A stretch of DNA of 64,000 nt from Synechococcus sp. 8F6 (GCF_002252665.1 NZ_NQKZ01000001.1:1-64000), one strand, 5' to 3'; shown: positions 1 to 10,340, numbered from the stretch's first letter. Numbers and translations: made by a program. Notes: a model not told the origin generated them from the letters alone.

Positions 1-342
1 CCCGGGAGATTGTCGTCCAGCGACAACCTGGCGCCGATGGAAGCAGGCCCCAGTAGGAAGCTCCGCACAAGCCGGCGGACTCTGGGGTCCGCCGGCTCGT
101 GCGCTCCAGGGCAAGGTTCAGCGGAGGTCTCGGCGACTAACCGGCCAACGTGGTTGTCGCCTGGTGCCGATCAGAGGAACTTAGTGCTGGCAATGGCTCG
201 GACTGATGGGTAGCTCAGTTTTCGTGTCGCCTCCAGCGTCATCGCCCCCCGGTTGTCGCCGGCGACAACCGGGGGGCGATCAGTTCCCCTAACCGGCCAA
301 CTTGATTGACGCCAATCGGCCAAGGGGCTTGACGCGGGACAG
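1..342. repeat. 342-bp duplicated element, copy A
   Basis: These 342 bases recur at 12100-12441 with one difference seen (C at 180, G at 12279). The right end read on the minus strand begins TGTCCCGCGTCAAGCC and is followed by further copies of a motif like GCGWCAANCNNNTTGGCCG: about 312-335, 288-311 and 137-161 on the minus strand, and an inverted relative at 11-40 on the plus strand. Several binding-site-like repeats behind a TGT terminus are typical of ends of IS21-, Mu- and Tn7-type transposons (family knowledge). A hairpin with 11-bp arms lies at 70-97. No convincing ORF is present. The left limit is unknown because the window starts here. Confidence 0.85.
241..280. repeat. Perfect 40-bp palindrome
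   Basis: Bases 241-260 are the exact reverse complement of 261-280, with no loop. The second copy is at 12340-12379 inside the other repeat copy. The centre is GTCGCCGGCGAC. It has no following T-run, so it is not an ordinary terminator; it could be a cruciform or a dimeric protein-binding site of the mobile element. Confidence 0.9.
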
Positions 343-459
343 CTGCAGCGTGGTGAGCCCCACGCCCAGTAGCCGTGCCAGCTCGCTGGCACGGGCACCA
401 CCTTCAATGCCTTCATCGAGGATCTGCAGAGCCTTCTGGCGGTCGGTGGGCGAGGTCAA
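343..459 (-). pseudogene. IS3-type transposase OrfB, N-terminal fragment
   Basis: Directly after the stop of the OrfA-like gene, the shifted frame encodes about 38 residues (TSPTDRQKALQILDEG onwards) resembling the N-terminal helical region of IS3-family OrfB. At 342 this reading enters the 342-bp repeat and stops shortly after. The catalytic DDE domain is therefore absent, and the transposon end at 341/342 apparently interrupted the gene. Assignment rests on position after OrfA and on composition. Confidence 0.5.
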
Positions 460-962
460 TCGTCCCCGTCCTCTCCCCAGAAGGCCTGAATCTTTTTTGA
501 GGCGATCAGCAGTGCTGCCGCCTCCGCCAGAGCCTTCTCCTTCCGCCTGAGCTCCTGCTTGAGCCGCTTGATTTCCCGCTGGTCCTGGGCACGGAGCTTC
601 TCCAGCTCCTTCTGCTCTTTCAAGGTGAGCACTGGCTTTTCATTGGCATCCTGGGATGCCTGCCGCCAGCGTTCCACTTGTTCCGGGTACAGACCCCGCT
701 CGCGGCAGTAGGCACTGAGCTCGGTGGCGTTCAGCCCAGCGGTTTCCAACACCACCGTGAACTTGTCGGTGGCACCCCAGCCCTCAGGTTCCTTCTCGGA
801 TGCCGGCACCACCTCTCCCTGCAACCGCCAGGTCTTCCTCCAGTTGTAGAGGGTGACCACGTGAATGCCCAGCTCGGCTGAGATCTGGGCCACGCTCTGG
901 CGGTGCGGCGGACTCATCCGCCTTCTCACATCAGCTTTGACGGCCTCGCTGTAGCGACGCAT
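456..962 (-). CDS. IS3-type transposase OrfA (helix-turn-helix)
   Basis: A 168-residue protein with an N-terminal helix-turn-helix (residues about 5-45, including SVAQISAELGIHVVTLYNWR), a second HTH-like segment near 75-100, and a C-terminal basic/acidic coiled coil (about 115-155). This is the architecture of IS3-family OrfA proteins, which bind element ends and are joined to OrfB by frameshifting. OrfB is cut off downstream, so the element cannot move by itself. The gene begins about 50 bp from the broken 5' end of the DUF2126 gene, suggesting this insertion removed that gene's front half. Confidence 0.7.
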   Translation of the reverse strand: MRRYSEAVKADVRRRMSPPHRQSVAQISAELGIHVVTLYNWRKTWRLQGEVVPASEKEPEGWGATDKFTVVLETAGLNATELSAYCRERGLYPEQVERWRQASQDANEKPVLTLKEQKELEKLRAQDQREIKRLKQELRRKEKALAEAAALLIASKKIQAFWGEDGDD

Positions 963-1052
963 TGCTCTGCTCCATCAAGCCCCCTGGTGGAAAAGTGACC
1001 GGAATGGAGAGGCGTCAACTTTCCTGGCAGAGGGGGCGGTGGAGGCCCCCTG

Positions 1053-2852
1053 GTGCGCTGGCCCCAACGCCTGGACTCACAGCCACGCCGGCCCCTGGAG
1101 GCTTCAGCCGCTCCCGCTCTCTTGGCTGCGATCGGGGCCGGCCTGGGCTGCGAGTTGCACCCGATTGCGCTGGTCGATCCGCTGAACCCAGAGCGCCAGG
1201 TTTGGGCCGCCCCCCTCAGTCACGACGATCAGCGCTGGCAGGCGCTGCTCTGGCCCCTGGCCAAAGAACGGCGCACCCTGCTCCCGGCGCCTGGACCCGC
1301 TGGGCTGCGCCTGCCACTGCAGCACTTTCCTCAGGATGTTCCCCGCCAGGTGCTCACCCTCGAGATCACACCCCAGGGCTGGGGACTGTTTCTGCCGCCC
1401 CTGGATCGCCTGCGGCTGGAGCAGCTGCTCACAGCGATTGCTGCTGCCAGCGCACTCTGGAGCGAACCCGAGCTCAGCGGCGTGTTGCCGCTCGACACGG
1501 CTGGCCACTGGCAGGTGCTGGGGATCACCGCTGACCCCGGCGTTCTTGAGGTGAACCTGCCGGTGTGCAGCTGCTGGCACGAGTACGCCAACTGGCTGGA
1601 GTGCCTGGAGCAGGCCGGTGCAGCTGTGGGACTGCGGTCCTGGCAGTGGCGCGACGCACGTCAGGTCGGCACCGGCGGCGGCAACCACCTGCTCTGGGGC
1701 GGACCATCGCTGGAACCTGAGCGCCACCCGTTTTTTGCGCGCCCCGCCTGGCTGGTGGGGATCCTGCGCTACTGGCAGCATCACCCATGCCTGGCTTACC
1801 TCTTCAGCGGCCCCTGCGTGGGGCCCGCCTCCCAGGCCCCACGCCCCGACGAAGGCAGTGCCAACTGGCTCGATCTGGTGCTGGCCCATGCAACCCTCGA
1901 GCAACTGGGCAGCGGCGATCAGCGGGTTGCGATCAGCGAAACCCTGCGTCACCTGCACGCCGACCGCAGCGGCAACACCCATCGCAGTGAGATCAGCCTG
2001 GATAAGTTCTGGAACCCAGCCTGGCCAGGAGGCTGCCAAGGCCTAATCGAATTCCGGGCGCTGGAATCGATGCCCAACCACCACTGGAGCAGCGCCGTGG
2101 CCCTGCTCTGGCGGGCATTGGCCGTGCACCTGCTGGATCCTCAGAAGCGGCCGCGTGGGCTACGCCCCTGGGGCGAGGAGCTTCACGATCGGGCCCTGCT
2201 GCCCAGCCAGCTCTGGGCCGATCTCAAAGCCGTGCTGGCTGATCTGGCCGCCGCTGGTCTGCCGCTTGAATCCGGCGTGTTTCGCCAGATCTGGAGGTGG
2301 CGATTCCCCCAGCTGCTGCATTGGAGCGAGCCCATCAGCGGCGCTGACCTGGACATTCGTGAGGCACTCGAGCCTTGGCCCTTGCTCTGCGACACCCCGG
2401 TGGAGGGAGGGTTCACCAGCCGCTTCGTGGACAGTTCGATGCGCCGCCTCGAGCTGTGTGCCAATGGCCCTATGCGCCGCCAGTTTCAGCTTTATCTCAA
2501 CGACAGACCACTGAGATGGCCTGCCGATCCAGCCCAGCCGATCGGGCTGCGTTACCGGCAGAGCGCTCTTTACCCGTGCCTCCACCCCCGCCTGCCCCTG
2601 AATGTGCCGCTCAGCCTGCGCCTCGTCGATTTAAGCGGGCGGAGCGTGGCGGCCTGGCGACTGGACGATGGCAACGGTTGCTTTCAATCGCTTCTGGAGC
2701 CTGCGCCCCTGAAACCTGCGGGGCCGCCTTGGCCCCTGCTTCAGGGCGAGGCCTGCACGATAGATATGAGGCTCAGCAATCTTCCTGAGAACGATAACGC
2801 CGGCCAGTCTGAACAATTGCAGCGCGTTGTTGATCGAACTCAAAGGAACTAG
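1053..2852 (+). pseudogene. DUF2126 protein, N-terminally truncated (transglutaminase domain missing)
   Basis: The 599-residue reading frame matches the C-terminal half of the large transglutaminase/DUF2126 proteins, normally about 1100 residues. Diagnostic segments include GTGGGNHLLWGG and YLFSGPCVGPASQAPRPDE, then GNTHRSEISLDKFW and FVDSSMRRLE. The N-terminal transglutaminase core is absent, and homology-like sequence starts abruptly near 1015, next to the IS remnant. The final 30 or so residues (after about 2750) also look foreign, and the usual C-terminal Gly-rich segment is missing. The first codon offered is GTG. Full-length relatives are commonly found with the ATP-grasp, alpha-E and transglutaminase genes, whose intact set lies at 47337-50631. 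Probably non-functional. Confidence 0.75.
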
Positions 2853-3005
2853 CGGGATCCGCTTGGAAGCGAGCTCGATATCACCTTCATCGATCTGCTG
2901 AGCTTTTAGTTGCCGAGCAACTTTTGCCTCAGTAGTCCGAATAACAACTGCGCGACGATCCAGAAAATGGGCAAGTCTTTCCAGGTGGGCTGCATTAGCT
3001 CGCAC
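2631..3005 (-). CDS. Hypothetical ORF, probable gene fragment
   Basis: A GTG-started reading frame of up to 124 residues that I do not recognise. The first 80 or so residues (LERLAHFLDRRAVVIRTTEA onwards) look protein-like and come from a stretch (2755-3010) visibly richer in A/T than its surroundings. The last 40 or so residues are merely antisense to the DUF2126 fragment. It most likely represents a piece of an unrelated gene brought in during the rearrangement that trimmed DUF2126. Confidence 0.25.
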   Translation of the reverse strand: MRANAAHLERLAHFLDRRAVVIRTTEAKVARQLKAQQIDEGDIELASKRIPLVPLSSINNALQLFRLAGVIVLRKIAEPHIYRAGLALKQGPRRPRRFQGRRLQKRLKATVAIVQSPGRHAPPA

Positions 3006-3015
3006 AACTTATGCA

Positions 3016-3429
3016 TCAAGAGCCGCTGATGGGTTCACTGGGATGAATCTGCAGCTCGGCGTAGCCGGTAGCTGGATCCAGCTGCCGGCAGAAGCGCCAC
3101 TCCGCAAGCAGGCCAACCATCAGCTCAGCGGTGGTGCGCACCAGCGAGCCGGCGCAGAGATGGCCCCCGATCACGGTGCCGCGGCTGTCGGCCACAGCCA
3201 CATGGAGGTGAACCCCATCGGGCGAGAGCGTGCCCGCGAGGCTGAGGATCTCCAGGTCGCCCGTGATCGTGGTGCTCTCCTGCTTGCCGGCCAGCCGCAG
3301 CTGGAGCACCGACAAGCTGCCAACGGCGCTGATCACGCAGCCAGCCTGCTCCTGCTGCTGAGCCATCCAGGTTTCCAGCGCCAGGCGCAGGTCGTCGCCG
3401 GGACTGAAGCGCAGTGGCACCACCCTCAT
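3016..3429 (-). CDS. PPC/DUF296-domain DNA-binding protein
   Basis: A 137-residue single-domain protein of the PPC (plants and prokaryotes conserved, DUF296) family. Typical features are the N-terminal strand with LRFSPGDDLRLALETW, the central AGCVISAVGSLSVLQLR, and the segment HLHVAVADSRGTVIGGHL, whose histidines occupy the positions of the family's metal/ligand site. Bacterial members form trimers and are thought to bind DNA or small ligands; the exact role is unknown. Its start overlaps the stop of the acetyltransferase gene by 4 bp, so the two are probably co-transcribed. Confidence 0.75.
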   Translation of the reverse strand: MRVVPLRFSPGDDLRLALETWMAQQQEQAGCVISAVGSLSVLQLRLAGKQESTTITGDLEILSLAGTLSPDGVHLHVAVADSRGTVIGGHLCAGSLVRTTAELMVGLLAEWRFCRQLDPATGYAELQIHPSEPISGS

Positions 3430-3935
3430 GGAGTTGGCCCCTCCAGCAGCCCCTGCACCATCACCAGGGCATCCACATAGCCCAACCGCTGGTGGCGGAA
3501 TGCTCCCGGCAGGGTGCCCACCACTTGGAAGCCATTCTTCTGCCAGCAGTGGATGCCGGCGTTGTTGGTGCTCACCACCAGGTTGAACTGCATCGAGCGA
3601 AAGCCCAGCCGCCGAGCCGCCTGCAGCGAGTGCTGGCAGAGCCGGCTGCCGATCCCTTGGCGGCGGCAGTGCTCAGCCACCACATAGCCCGCGTTGGCGA
3701 CATGGGCGCCGAGGGCCAGAGAGTTGGGCCTCAGGTAGTAGGTGCCCACCACCGCCCCGGCCGGATCGACAGCCACCATCACCGCCTGGCTCTGCTCCAC
3801 CCAGGCCACCCGTGCTTCTGCCTCCGTGATGGCCGGGTCATGGGGGAACGTTTCACCAGCTCGGAACACCGGCTCCAGCAGAGCCCACACGTCCGGCCAG
3901 TCGGCCGCCTCATAGGGGCGGATCTGCAGTGGCAT
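3426..3935 (-). CDS. GNAT-family N-acetyltransferase
   Basis: A 169-residue Gcn5-related acetyltransferase. The acetyl-CoA-binding motif A is visible as VVAEHCRRQGIGSRL (about 88-102), followed by the motif B region STNNAGIHCWQKNGF. The acceptor substrate cannot be deduced. It is first in a two-gene unit with the PPC-domain gene (4-bp overlap). The adjacency could reflect a shared ligand, but that is inference. Confidence 0.8.
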   Translation of the reverse strand: MPLQIRPYEAADWPDVWALLEPVFRAGETFPHDPAITEAEARVAWVEQSQAVMVAVDPAGAVVGTYYLRPNSLALGAHVANAGYVVAEHCRRQGIGSRLCQHSLQAARRLGFRSMQFNLVVSTNNAGIHCWQKNGFQVVGTLPGAFRHQRLGYVDALVMVQGLLEGPTP

Positions 3936-4013
3936 GGGTGGGCACGACCGGGGAGAGGAACCAAGCAGAGGCTGATCCTCGTTCCCCAGCTGGGCAGCCT
4001 TCCCCGTTGCGGC

Positions 4014-4619
4014 TCAGCGCATCAGCAGACCAACAGGCCCCAGCGCCGCCACACCACCACAGAGCGCGAGCAGCAGGGCCACCCCCCGGGTCCAGGCCAG
4101 GGGCAGACGCCGCAGCACTAGGTAACTGACGCCGCTCACCAGCACTGAACCGGCAAAGGCACCCAACCACCAGAGCGCCGCAGAGCCGTCAGCCGGTGCC
4201 TCCAGCCCGTGAAGCATGGCGTGAACCGCCACCGCTGATGCCACCAGGGCGGCACAGGCACCCAACTGGGGACCCTGCTTGGAACGAAGGCAGCTCAGCA
4301 CCAGCACCGCCACCGCGCTGATTGCCAGCGCCGCGAGAAACTCGTGTGCTGGCAACGTGCCTCCTATCGCCCCAAAGACGCCGCCGCCGACGGCACCGGC
4401 CAGGGCCCAGAGCAGCAGTTGGGTCGAGATGCAGGAAGCTGCGGCCCCCACGGCGATCAGCAGCAGCAGGTGGTCGACTCCACTGATCGGATGCAGGAAG
4501 CCGGCGGCGATGCCGCCGTGGGCGATGCCATGGGCCTGAGCCGGTTGATCGAGCAGCAGCGCCAGTGCTGCCGCACCACCGATCAGGGCCAGAGTTCTGG
4601 CTGAGAAGGTCTGGGGCAT
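4014..4619 (-). CDS. hupE: HupE/UreJ-family metal transporter, probably cobalt
   Basis: A 201-residue membrane protein with a cleavable-looking N-terminus ending in AQAH and about six hydrophobic helices. The family hallmark HPISGVDHLLLLIAVG (about residues 42-57) carries metal-binding His and Asp residues, and LPAHEFLAAL follows. HupE/UreJ proteins import nickel or cobalt. Here a cobalamin riboswitch lies immediately upstream, which argues for cobalt uptake for B12 synthesis rather than nickel for urease. The start chosen is the ATG at 4619, giving the signal-like N-terminus; longer frames run into the riboswitch. Confidence 0.82.
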   Translation of the reverse strand: MPQTFSARTLALIGGAAALALLLDQPAQAHGIAHGGIAAGFLHPISGVDHLLLLIAVGAAASCISTQLLLWALAGAVGGGVFGAIGGTLPAHEFLAALAISAVAVLVLSCLRSKQGPQLGACAALVASAVAVHAMLHGLEAPADGSAALWWLGAFAGSVLVSGVSYLVLRRLPLAWTRGVALLLALCGGVAALGPVGLLMR

Positions 4620-4639
4620 TGAGAGAACCGGTCCGCGCC

Positions 4640-4805
4640 GGAGGTGAAGAGGTTGTGCACGGCGAGCGTTCTGACTGAGGCGGCCGTTGGTGGCCTCCAT
4701 CACAGCTGCGGGACAGTGACGGACTCGGCTCAGGCAAAACCTGCACCCCACCGGACTTTCCTCGTTGCCTCCAGGGAGTGACCCGCTGGAACCGATCTCT
4801 CCATT
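4640..4805 (-). promoter_or_regulatory. Cobalamin (B12) riboswitch upstream of hupE
   Basis: On the minus strand this leader carries the conserved cobalamin-aptamer blocks in order: GAGGAAAGTCCGGTG (about 4766-4752), then CTGTCCCGCAGCTGTGATGG (about 4716-4697, a variant of the CCCGCAACTGTGA B12-box core), then the GAGGCC/GGCCGCC helix elements. The leader ends about 20 nt before the hupE start, so ligand binding would probably block translation or transcription. Boundaries are approximate. B12 elements upstream of hupE are established in cyanobacteria. Confidence 0.8.
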
Positions 4806-4868
4806 GTGTGGCTGGACAGCACCGCAGAGGCCACCGCCGCCACGAGCAGGTGGGCCCAAACCGTGACC

Positions 4869-5294
4869 CTATGGGGAGTGCTCAGAGCAGGGCATCCAGC
4901 GGGATCCCATGGCATGGGCGCCGCTGCAGCCCAATTTGCGGGCTTGCTCCAAAGCCTCCTGGCGGGTGGGGTAGGCCATCAGGTTCGGCGCCATCGGGCC
5001 GGCGGAACCGTGGTGGTGCTGATGCAGGGCACCAGAAAGAGCCCCCAGGCGCCGTGGCCCCATGCCCTCAAGACCTGCCCACCAGACCCCCATCACGTTC
5101 ACGCCAACCACCAACACGCCCATCCCCACCACGCAGGCATTGAGGACACCCATCCCCACCACGCCGAGGCTGATGACCCCCATTGGCACCACGCCGATGC
5201 TCACCACACCCATCGGCACGATGCCAATCGAGATGATGCCCAGGGGCGCCACCCCGAAGGCAATCCGCTTGGGCTTGTCACCGCATTGGGCCAT
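4869..5294 (-). CDS. DUF3721 protein with glycine pentapeptide repeat
   Basis: A 141-residue protein in two parts. From residue 14 to 79 a glycine falls at every fifth position without a gap (only position 54 is Cys), giving hydrophobic units such as GVVSI, GVVPM and GVISL; this could form a beta-solenoid or be membrane-inserted. A short His cluster (HQHHH, 91-95) leads to a DUF3721 motif: C123, GAH, W133-MPC136 and H139. Cys, His and Met in this pattern suggest soft-metal binding, but no function is known to me. It lies 14 bp downstream of a second DUF3721 gene with the same motif, so they are probably an operon. Confidence 0.65.
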   Translation of the reverse strand: MAQCGDKPKRIAFGVAPLGIISIGIVPMGVVSIGVVPMGVISLGVVGMGVLNACVVGMGVLVVGVNVMGVWWAGLEGMGPRRLGALSGALHQHHHGSAGPMAPNLMAYPTRQEALEQARKLGCSGAHAMGSRWMPCSEHSP

Positions 5295-5308
5295 GGGAGT
5301 GAACGGCC

Positions 5309-5560
5309 TCAGTGGGCGTGCACAGAGCCAGGAGCGTCACCGTGCTTGGCACAGGGCATCCACTGGCTGCCCATCTTGTGGGCCCCTTTGCAGTTGAAGT
5401 GCAGCTTGGCGGCCTTCTCCGCTTCTGCCTGGGTTGGGTAGAGGGCCGGCACACCGCCTGTGCCGATGGCCGGCGCGGCAAGGCCGGCGGCCGAGAGCAA
5501 CAGGTTGGCGCCCAGCGCGGCTACCGCTGGGGCGCCCCAGGGACTGAAACGGTGCGGCAT
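5309..5560 (-). CDS. Small exported DUF3721 protein
   Basis: An 83-residue protein with a signal-like hydrophobic N-terminus (AVAALGANLLLSAAGLAAPA) followed by one DUF3721 domain: YPTQAEAEKAAKLHFNCKGA, then HKMGSQWMPC and a His-containing tail. The ATG at 5560 is preferred over the upstream one at 5611 because it places the hydrophobic segment at the N-terminus and leaves room for a promoter. The gene faces a divergently transcribed MerR regulator 147 bp away. Likely a periplasmic or thylakoid-lumenal metal-binding protein (inference). Confidence 0.65.
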   Translation of the reverse strand: MPHRFSPWGAPAVAALGANLLLSAAGLAAPAIGTGGVPALYPTQAEAEKAAKLHFNCKGAHKMGSQWMPCAKHGDAPGSVHAH

Positions 5561-5707
5561 CGGGAGGGTGGCGAGAGCAGAAAACCTGCCAGACAGAACC
5601 CTAACAGGCATCTCCAGTAGTGCGCCTCTGGTGGAGGGTTGGCGCTCAGGGTTCTCGCAGCCTGCCGATGCCTACCGTTGGGAAGCTTCCATGCAGTGGA
5701 GGGATCG

Positions 5708-6118
5708 ATGGCCCGCCGAGGATCGCTGTCAGTGGCATCCACTCCCGGCCTGCGCATCGGCGAGGTGGCCAGGCGCACAGGCCTTTCCGTGAAGACGATT
5801 CGCTTCTACTGCGACGAGGGACTGCTCCAGCCCAAGGGACGATCAGACGCTGGTTACCGCTTGTTTGATGACGAGAATCTTGCTGAGCTCACGATCATTC
5901 GTGCCCTGCGCTCGATGGATGTCGCGATCCCTGAGGTGTCGAGAATCCTGGAGGTGCGTCGCTCGGGTCTGTGCAACTGCTCTGTCTTAAAGGACAGCAT
6001 TGCGACCAAGGTGGAGTCGATCAACTTGCGGATCTCTGAGCTCGCCGCCATGAAAGACGAGCTGTCGCGCCTATTGGACAGCTGGCAGACCTGCGGTGGC
6101 AGGAGAGCTGACCGCTGA
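5708..6118 (+). CDS. MerR-family metal-type transcriptional regulator
   Basis: A 136-residue regulator. The N-terminal winged helix (residues 15-60, LRIGEVARRTGLSVKTIRFY) is classic MerR. A dimerisation helix follows, with Cys at 89, 91 and 129; the C-x-C spacing near the start of the dimer helix is like metal sensors of the MerR/CueR group, but the ion cannot be assigned. The start at 5708 follows a GGAGGG ribosome site. Divergent orientation to the DUF3721 genes suggests it controls them; a partial dyad (CTCCAG/CTGGTGGAG, 5611-5637) between the genes could be its operator. Confidence 0.8.
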   Translation: MARRGSLSVASTPGLRIGEVARRTGLSVKTIRFYCDEGLLQPKGRSDAGYRLFDDENLAELTIIRALRSMDVAIPEVSRILEVRRSGLCNCSVLKDSIATKVESINLRISELAAMKDELSRLLDSWQTCGGRRADR

Positions 6119-6387
6119 GCACTGAGCTTTCGTTTCCGCCGCTCTCTCCAATTGCCGACTAGGCAGACGCCGAAACGAACAAGCCGGGAGCGCTTATCAG
6201 CCAAGGCTATGGACGGCCTCTAAACCCCGCTCAGCTTGATCAGGCCCCTGGATGCAGATAGCCATGCTCTGGTTCTGGCCGGGCCCGTTGCGGGCTCAGG
6301 GCCCAGCAGCCCAACGGTAGCCGTCACGGACTGTGACCACCGCAATCCGGCCTAGATCGTGCTGCCTACGGTCAGAACAGTGGATGA

Positions 6388-8601
<2,214 letters not shown>

Positions 8602-8727
8602 ACAAACCCTGCCAGCAAATGCTTGCGACTACGCAGCAGATCAGAGCCTGAACGCCTTCGCAAAGCCAGCGGCTAACAGCCTGGAGTGACAGGACCTTGT
8701 CCAGCGGGTCAGACGGAGCTCATCACG

Positions 8728-8856
8728 ATGAAAGCCATCTTCCTTCTTGTGCCCGTGAAAGCCGCTCTGGCACTCGCGCTGGCCATCGGCATGACGGTGG
8801 TGATCGCCATGGTGTTCGGCGAACTTAAGGAAGACGAGCAGAGGCATCTGGAATAG
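8728..8856 (+). CDS. Small single-span membrane protein (42 aa)
   Basis: A short ORF with a ribosome-site-like GACGGAG 9 bases upstream. It encodes a Lys-bearing N-terminus, one hydrophobic helix (about residues 4-30, [19 protein letters not shown]) and an acidic tail, as in many small bacterial membrane proteins. It lies between katG and pdxH in the same direction. No family is recognised, and it could be a chance ORF. Confidence 0.45.
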   Translation: MKAIFLLVPVKAALALALAIGMTVVIAMVFGELKEDEQRHLE

Positions 8857-8903
8857 CTCTCACAGATCTCAATAGGCTGAACCGCAACGGGAGCGTCGCA
8901 GCC

Positions 8904-9557
8904 ATGACAGGGGCCGATGAAAGGGTTGACCTGGGCCCCCTTCGCCGGGATTACGGGCGCGCCACCTTGCGTCGCAGCGACCTGCATCCCGATCCGGTGG
9001 AACAATTCCGGTGCTGGTTTGAGGAAGCCGTGGAGGCCAACCTGCTCGAGCCCAACGCCATGGTGCTGGGCAGCGTTAATGGCCAGCGCCCCAGCGCCCG
9101 CACGGTGCTGCTCAAGGCCTTTGATGCGCGGGGGTTCGTCTTTTTCACCAACACCAACAGCCGCAAGGCCCAGGAGATCGCAGCTCATCCGGCGGTGAGC
9201 TTGCTGTTTCCGTGGTATGGCCTTGAACGGCAATGCATCATCCTCGGACGAGCCGAGCGCATCAGCCTGGGCGATGCGCTGGCCTATTTCCGTTCGCGTC
9301 CCCAAGGCAGTCGCCTCGGGACCTGGGTGTCGCAGCAGAGCCGTATGATCTCCTCCCGGCAGGTGCTGGAAGACCAGTGGCGGGCGATCACCGAACGCTT
9401 CCGGCAGGGTGAGATTCCCATGCCGCCTGCCTGGGGTGGCTATAGGGTGATCCCTGAAGAACTGGAGGTGTGGCAAGGAGGCTTGCACCGCCTGCACGAT
9501 CGCTTTCGCTACCGGCGCAACGGCGATACCTGGCTGATCGAGCGGCTGGCGCCGTGA
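8904..9557 (+). CDS. pdxH: Pyridoxine/pyridoxamine 5'-phosphate oxidase
   Basis: A 217-residue FMN flavoprotein that oxidises PNP or PMP to pyridoxal 5'-phosphate. The FMN-binding segment ([20 protein letters not shown]), the [20 protein letters not shown] stretch, and the C-terminal substrate region ending [17 protein letters not shown] are all present, and the length is typical. It is transcribed on its own with the downstream broken sulfur genes in the same direction. Confidence 0.95.
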   Translation: MTGADERVDLGPLRRDYGRATLRRSDLHPDPVEQFRCWFEEAVEANLLEPNAMVLGSVNGQRPSARTVLLKAFDARGFVFFTNTNSRKAQEIAAHPAVSLLFPWYGLERQCIILGRAERISLGDALAYFRSRPQGSRLGTWVSQQSRMISSRQVLEDQWRAITERFRQGEIPMPPAWGGYRVIPEELEVWQGGLHRLHDRFRYRRNGDTWLIERLAP

Positions 9558-9626
9558 AGCAGCTGTGCCGCCGCCGGCGGATTAGGCGGCCTGCAGCTGC
9601 TGCAGCTGAGCTTCCAGCCGCTGCTG

Positions 9627-10283
9627 GTGCGCAGCTGCAGCCGCTGTGATTTCCAGCAGGGCAATGCACACACCCTGTGGCGCTCGATCACCGAGCAGCT
9701 GTTCAGCCTCCCCGACAGCTGCCTGCTCTATCCCGCCCACGACTACACCGGCCGCACGGTCACCTCGGTGGCAGAAGAAAAGGCCTTCAACGCCCGGCTC
9801 GGCGGCGCCGCGACGGAGCGCGATTTCGTGGGCCACATGGAGGCCATGACGCTGCCGCACCCGCACAAGATCGCCGAGGCCCTCCCGGGCAATCTGCGAT
9901 CCGGCAAGCCGCGCGACGCCTCTGCTTCCGCGCCCAGCTGGGCGCCGCTGCAGCGCAGCTATGCGGGGCTGCCCGAGCTGCCGCCCAGCTGGGTGGCCGA
10001 GCACCGCGAAGCGCTGACCCTGCTTGATGTCCGCTCCGCCGAGGAATTCCACGGCCCCGACTGCCAAGTGGCCGGCAGCCTGCTGCTGCCCCTGCCGGAG
10101 CTGGAGCAGTGCAGCGGCGAGATCCCCGCGGGCAAGCCGGTGGTGGTCTGCCATTCCGGCAGCCGCTCGGCCCTGGCCACCCACCAGCTGCTCAAGGCCG
10201 GCCACAGCCAGGTGGCCAACCTGCGCAGCGGCCTCGCCCGCTGGGGCGATGAGGGATACCCGCTCGAGGACATCGTCGCCTGA
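9627..10283 (+). pseudogene. Persulfide dioxygenase-rhodanese fusion, N-terminally truncated
   Basis: Residues 1-90 match only the C-terminal part of an ETHE1-like metallo-beta-lactamase-fold persulfide dioxygenase (CDFQQGNAHTLWRSITEQLF, then LYPAHDYTGRTVTSVAEEK and LPHPHKIAEALPGNL). The N-terminal half with the HxHxDH iron site is missing and no frame upstream supplies it. The following rhodanese domain (about 125-215) is complete, with active loop CHSGSRS. The dioxygenase activity must be lost; a rhodanese-only product is possible if the frame is expressed. It is one of several truncated genes in this segment. Confidence 0.65.
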
Positions 10284-10340
10284 TCGTTCTCCCCCGTCCG
10301 TTTCCATCCCCCCTCCACTGATCGGCATGACCCAACCCCC

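Noticed and set aside
10-213. A 67-codon ORF inside the repeat, also at 12109-12312
   Set aside because: No ribosome site or family; conserved only because the DNA is duplicated.
241-280. The 40-bp palindrome as a Rho-independent terminator
   Set aside because: No loop and no T-run on either side.
979-1055. An 11-base direct repeat GCCCCCTGGTG at 979 and 1045 as an IS target duplication
   Set aside because: It is only 66 bp apart and does not flank the transposase gene, so it is more likely chance in GC-rich DNA.
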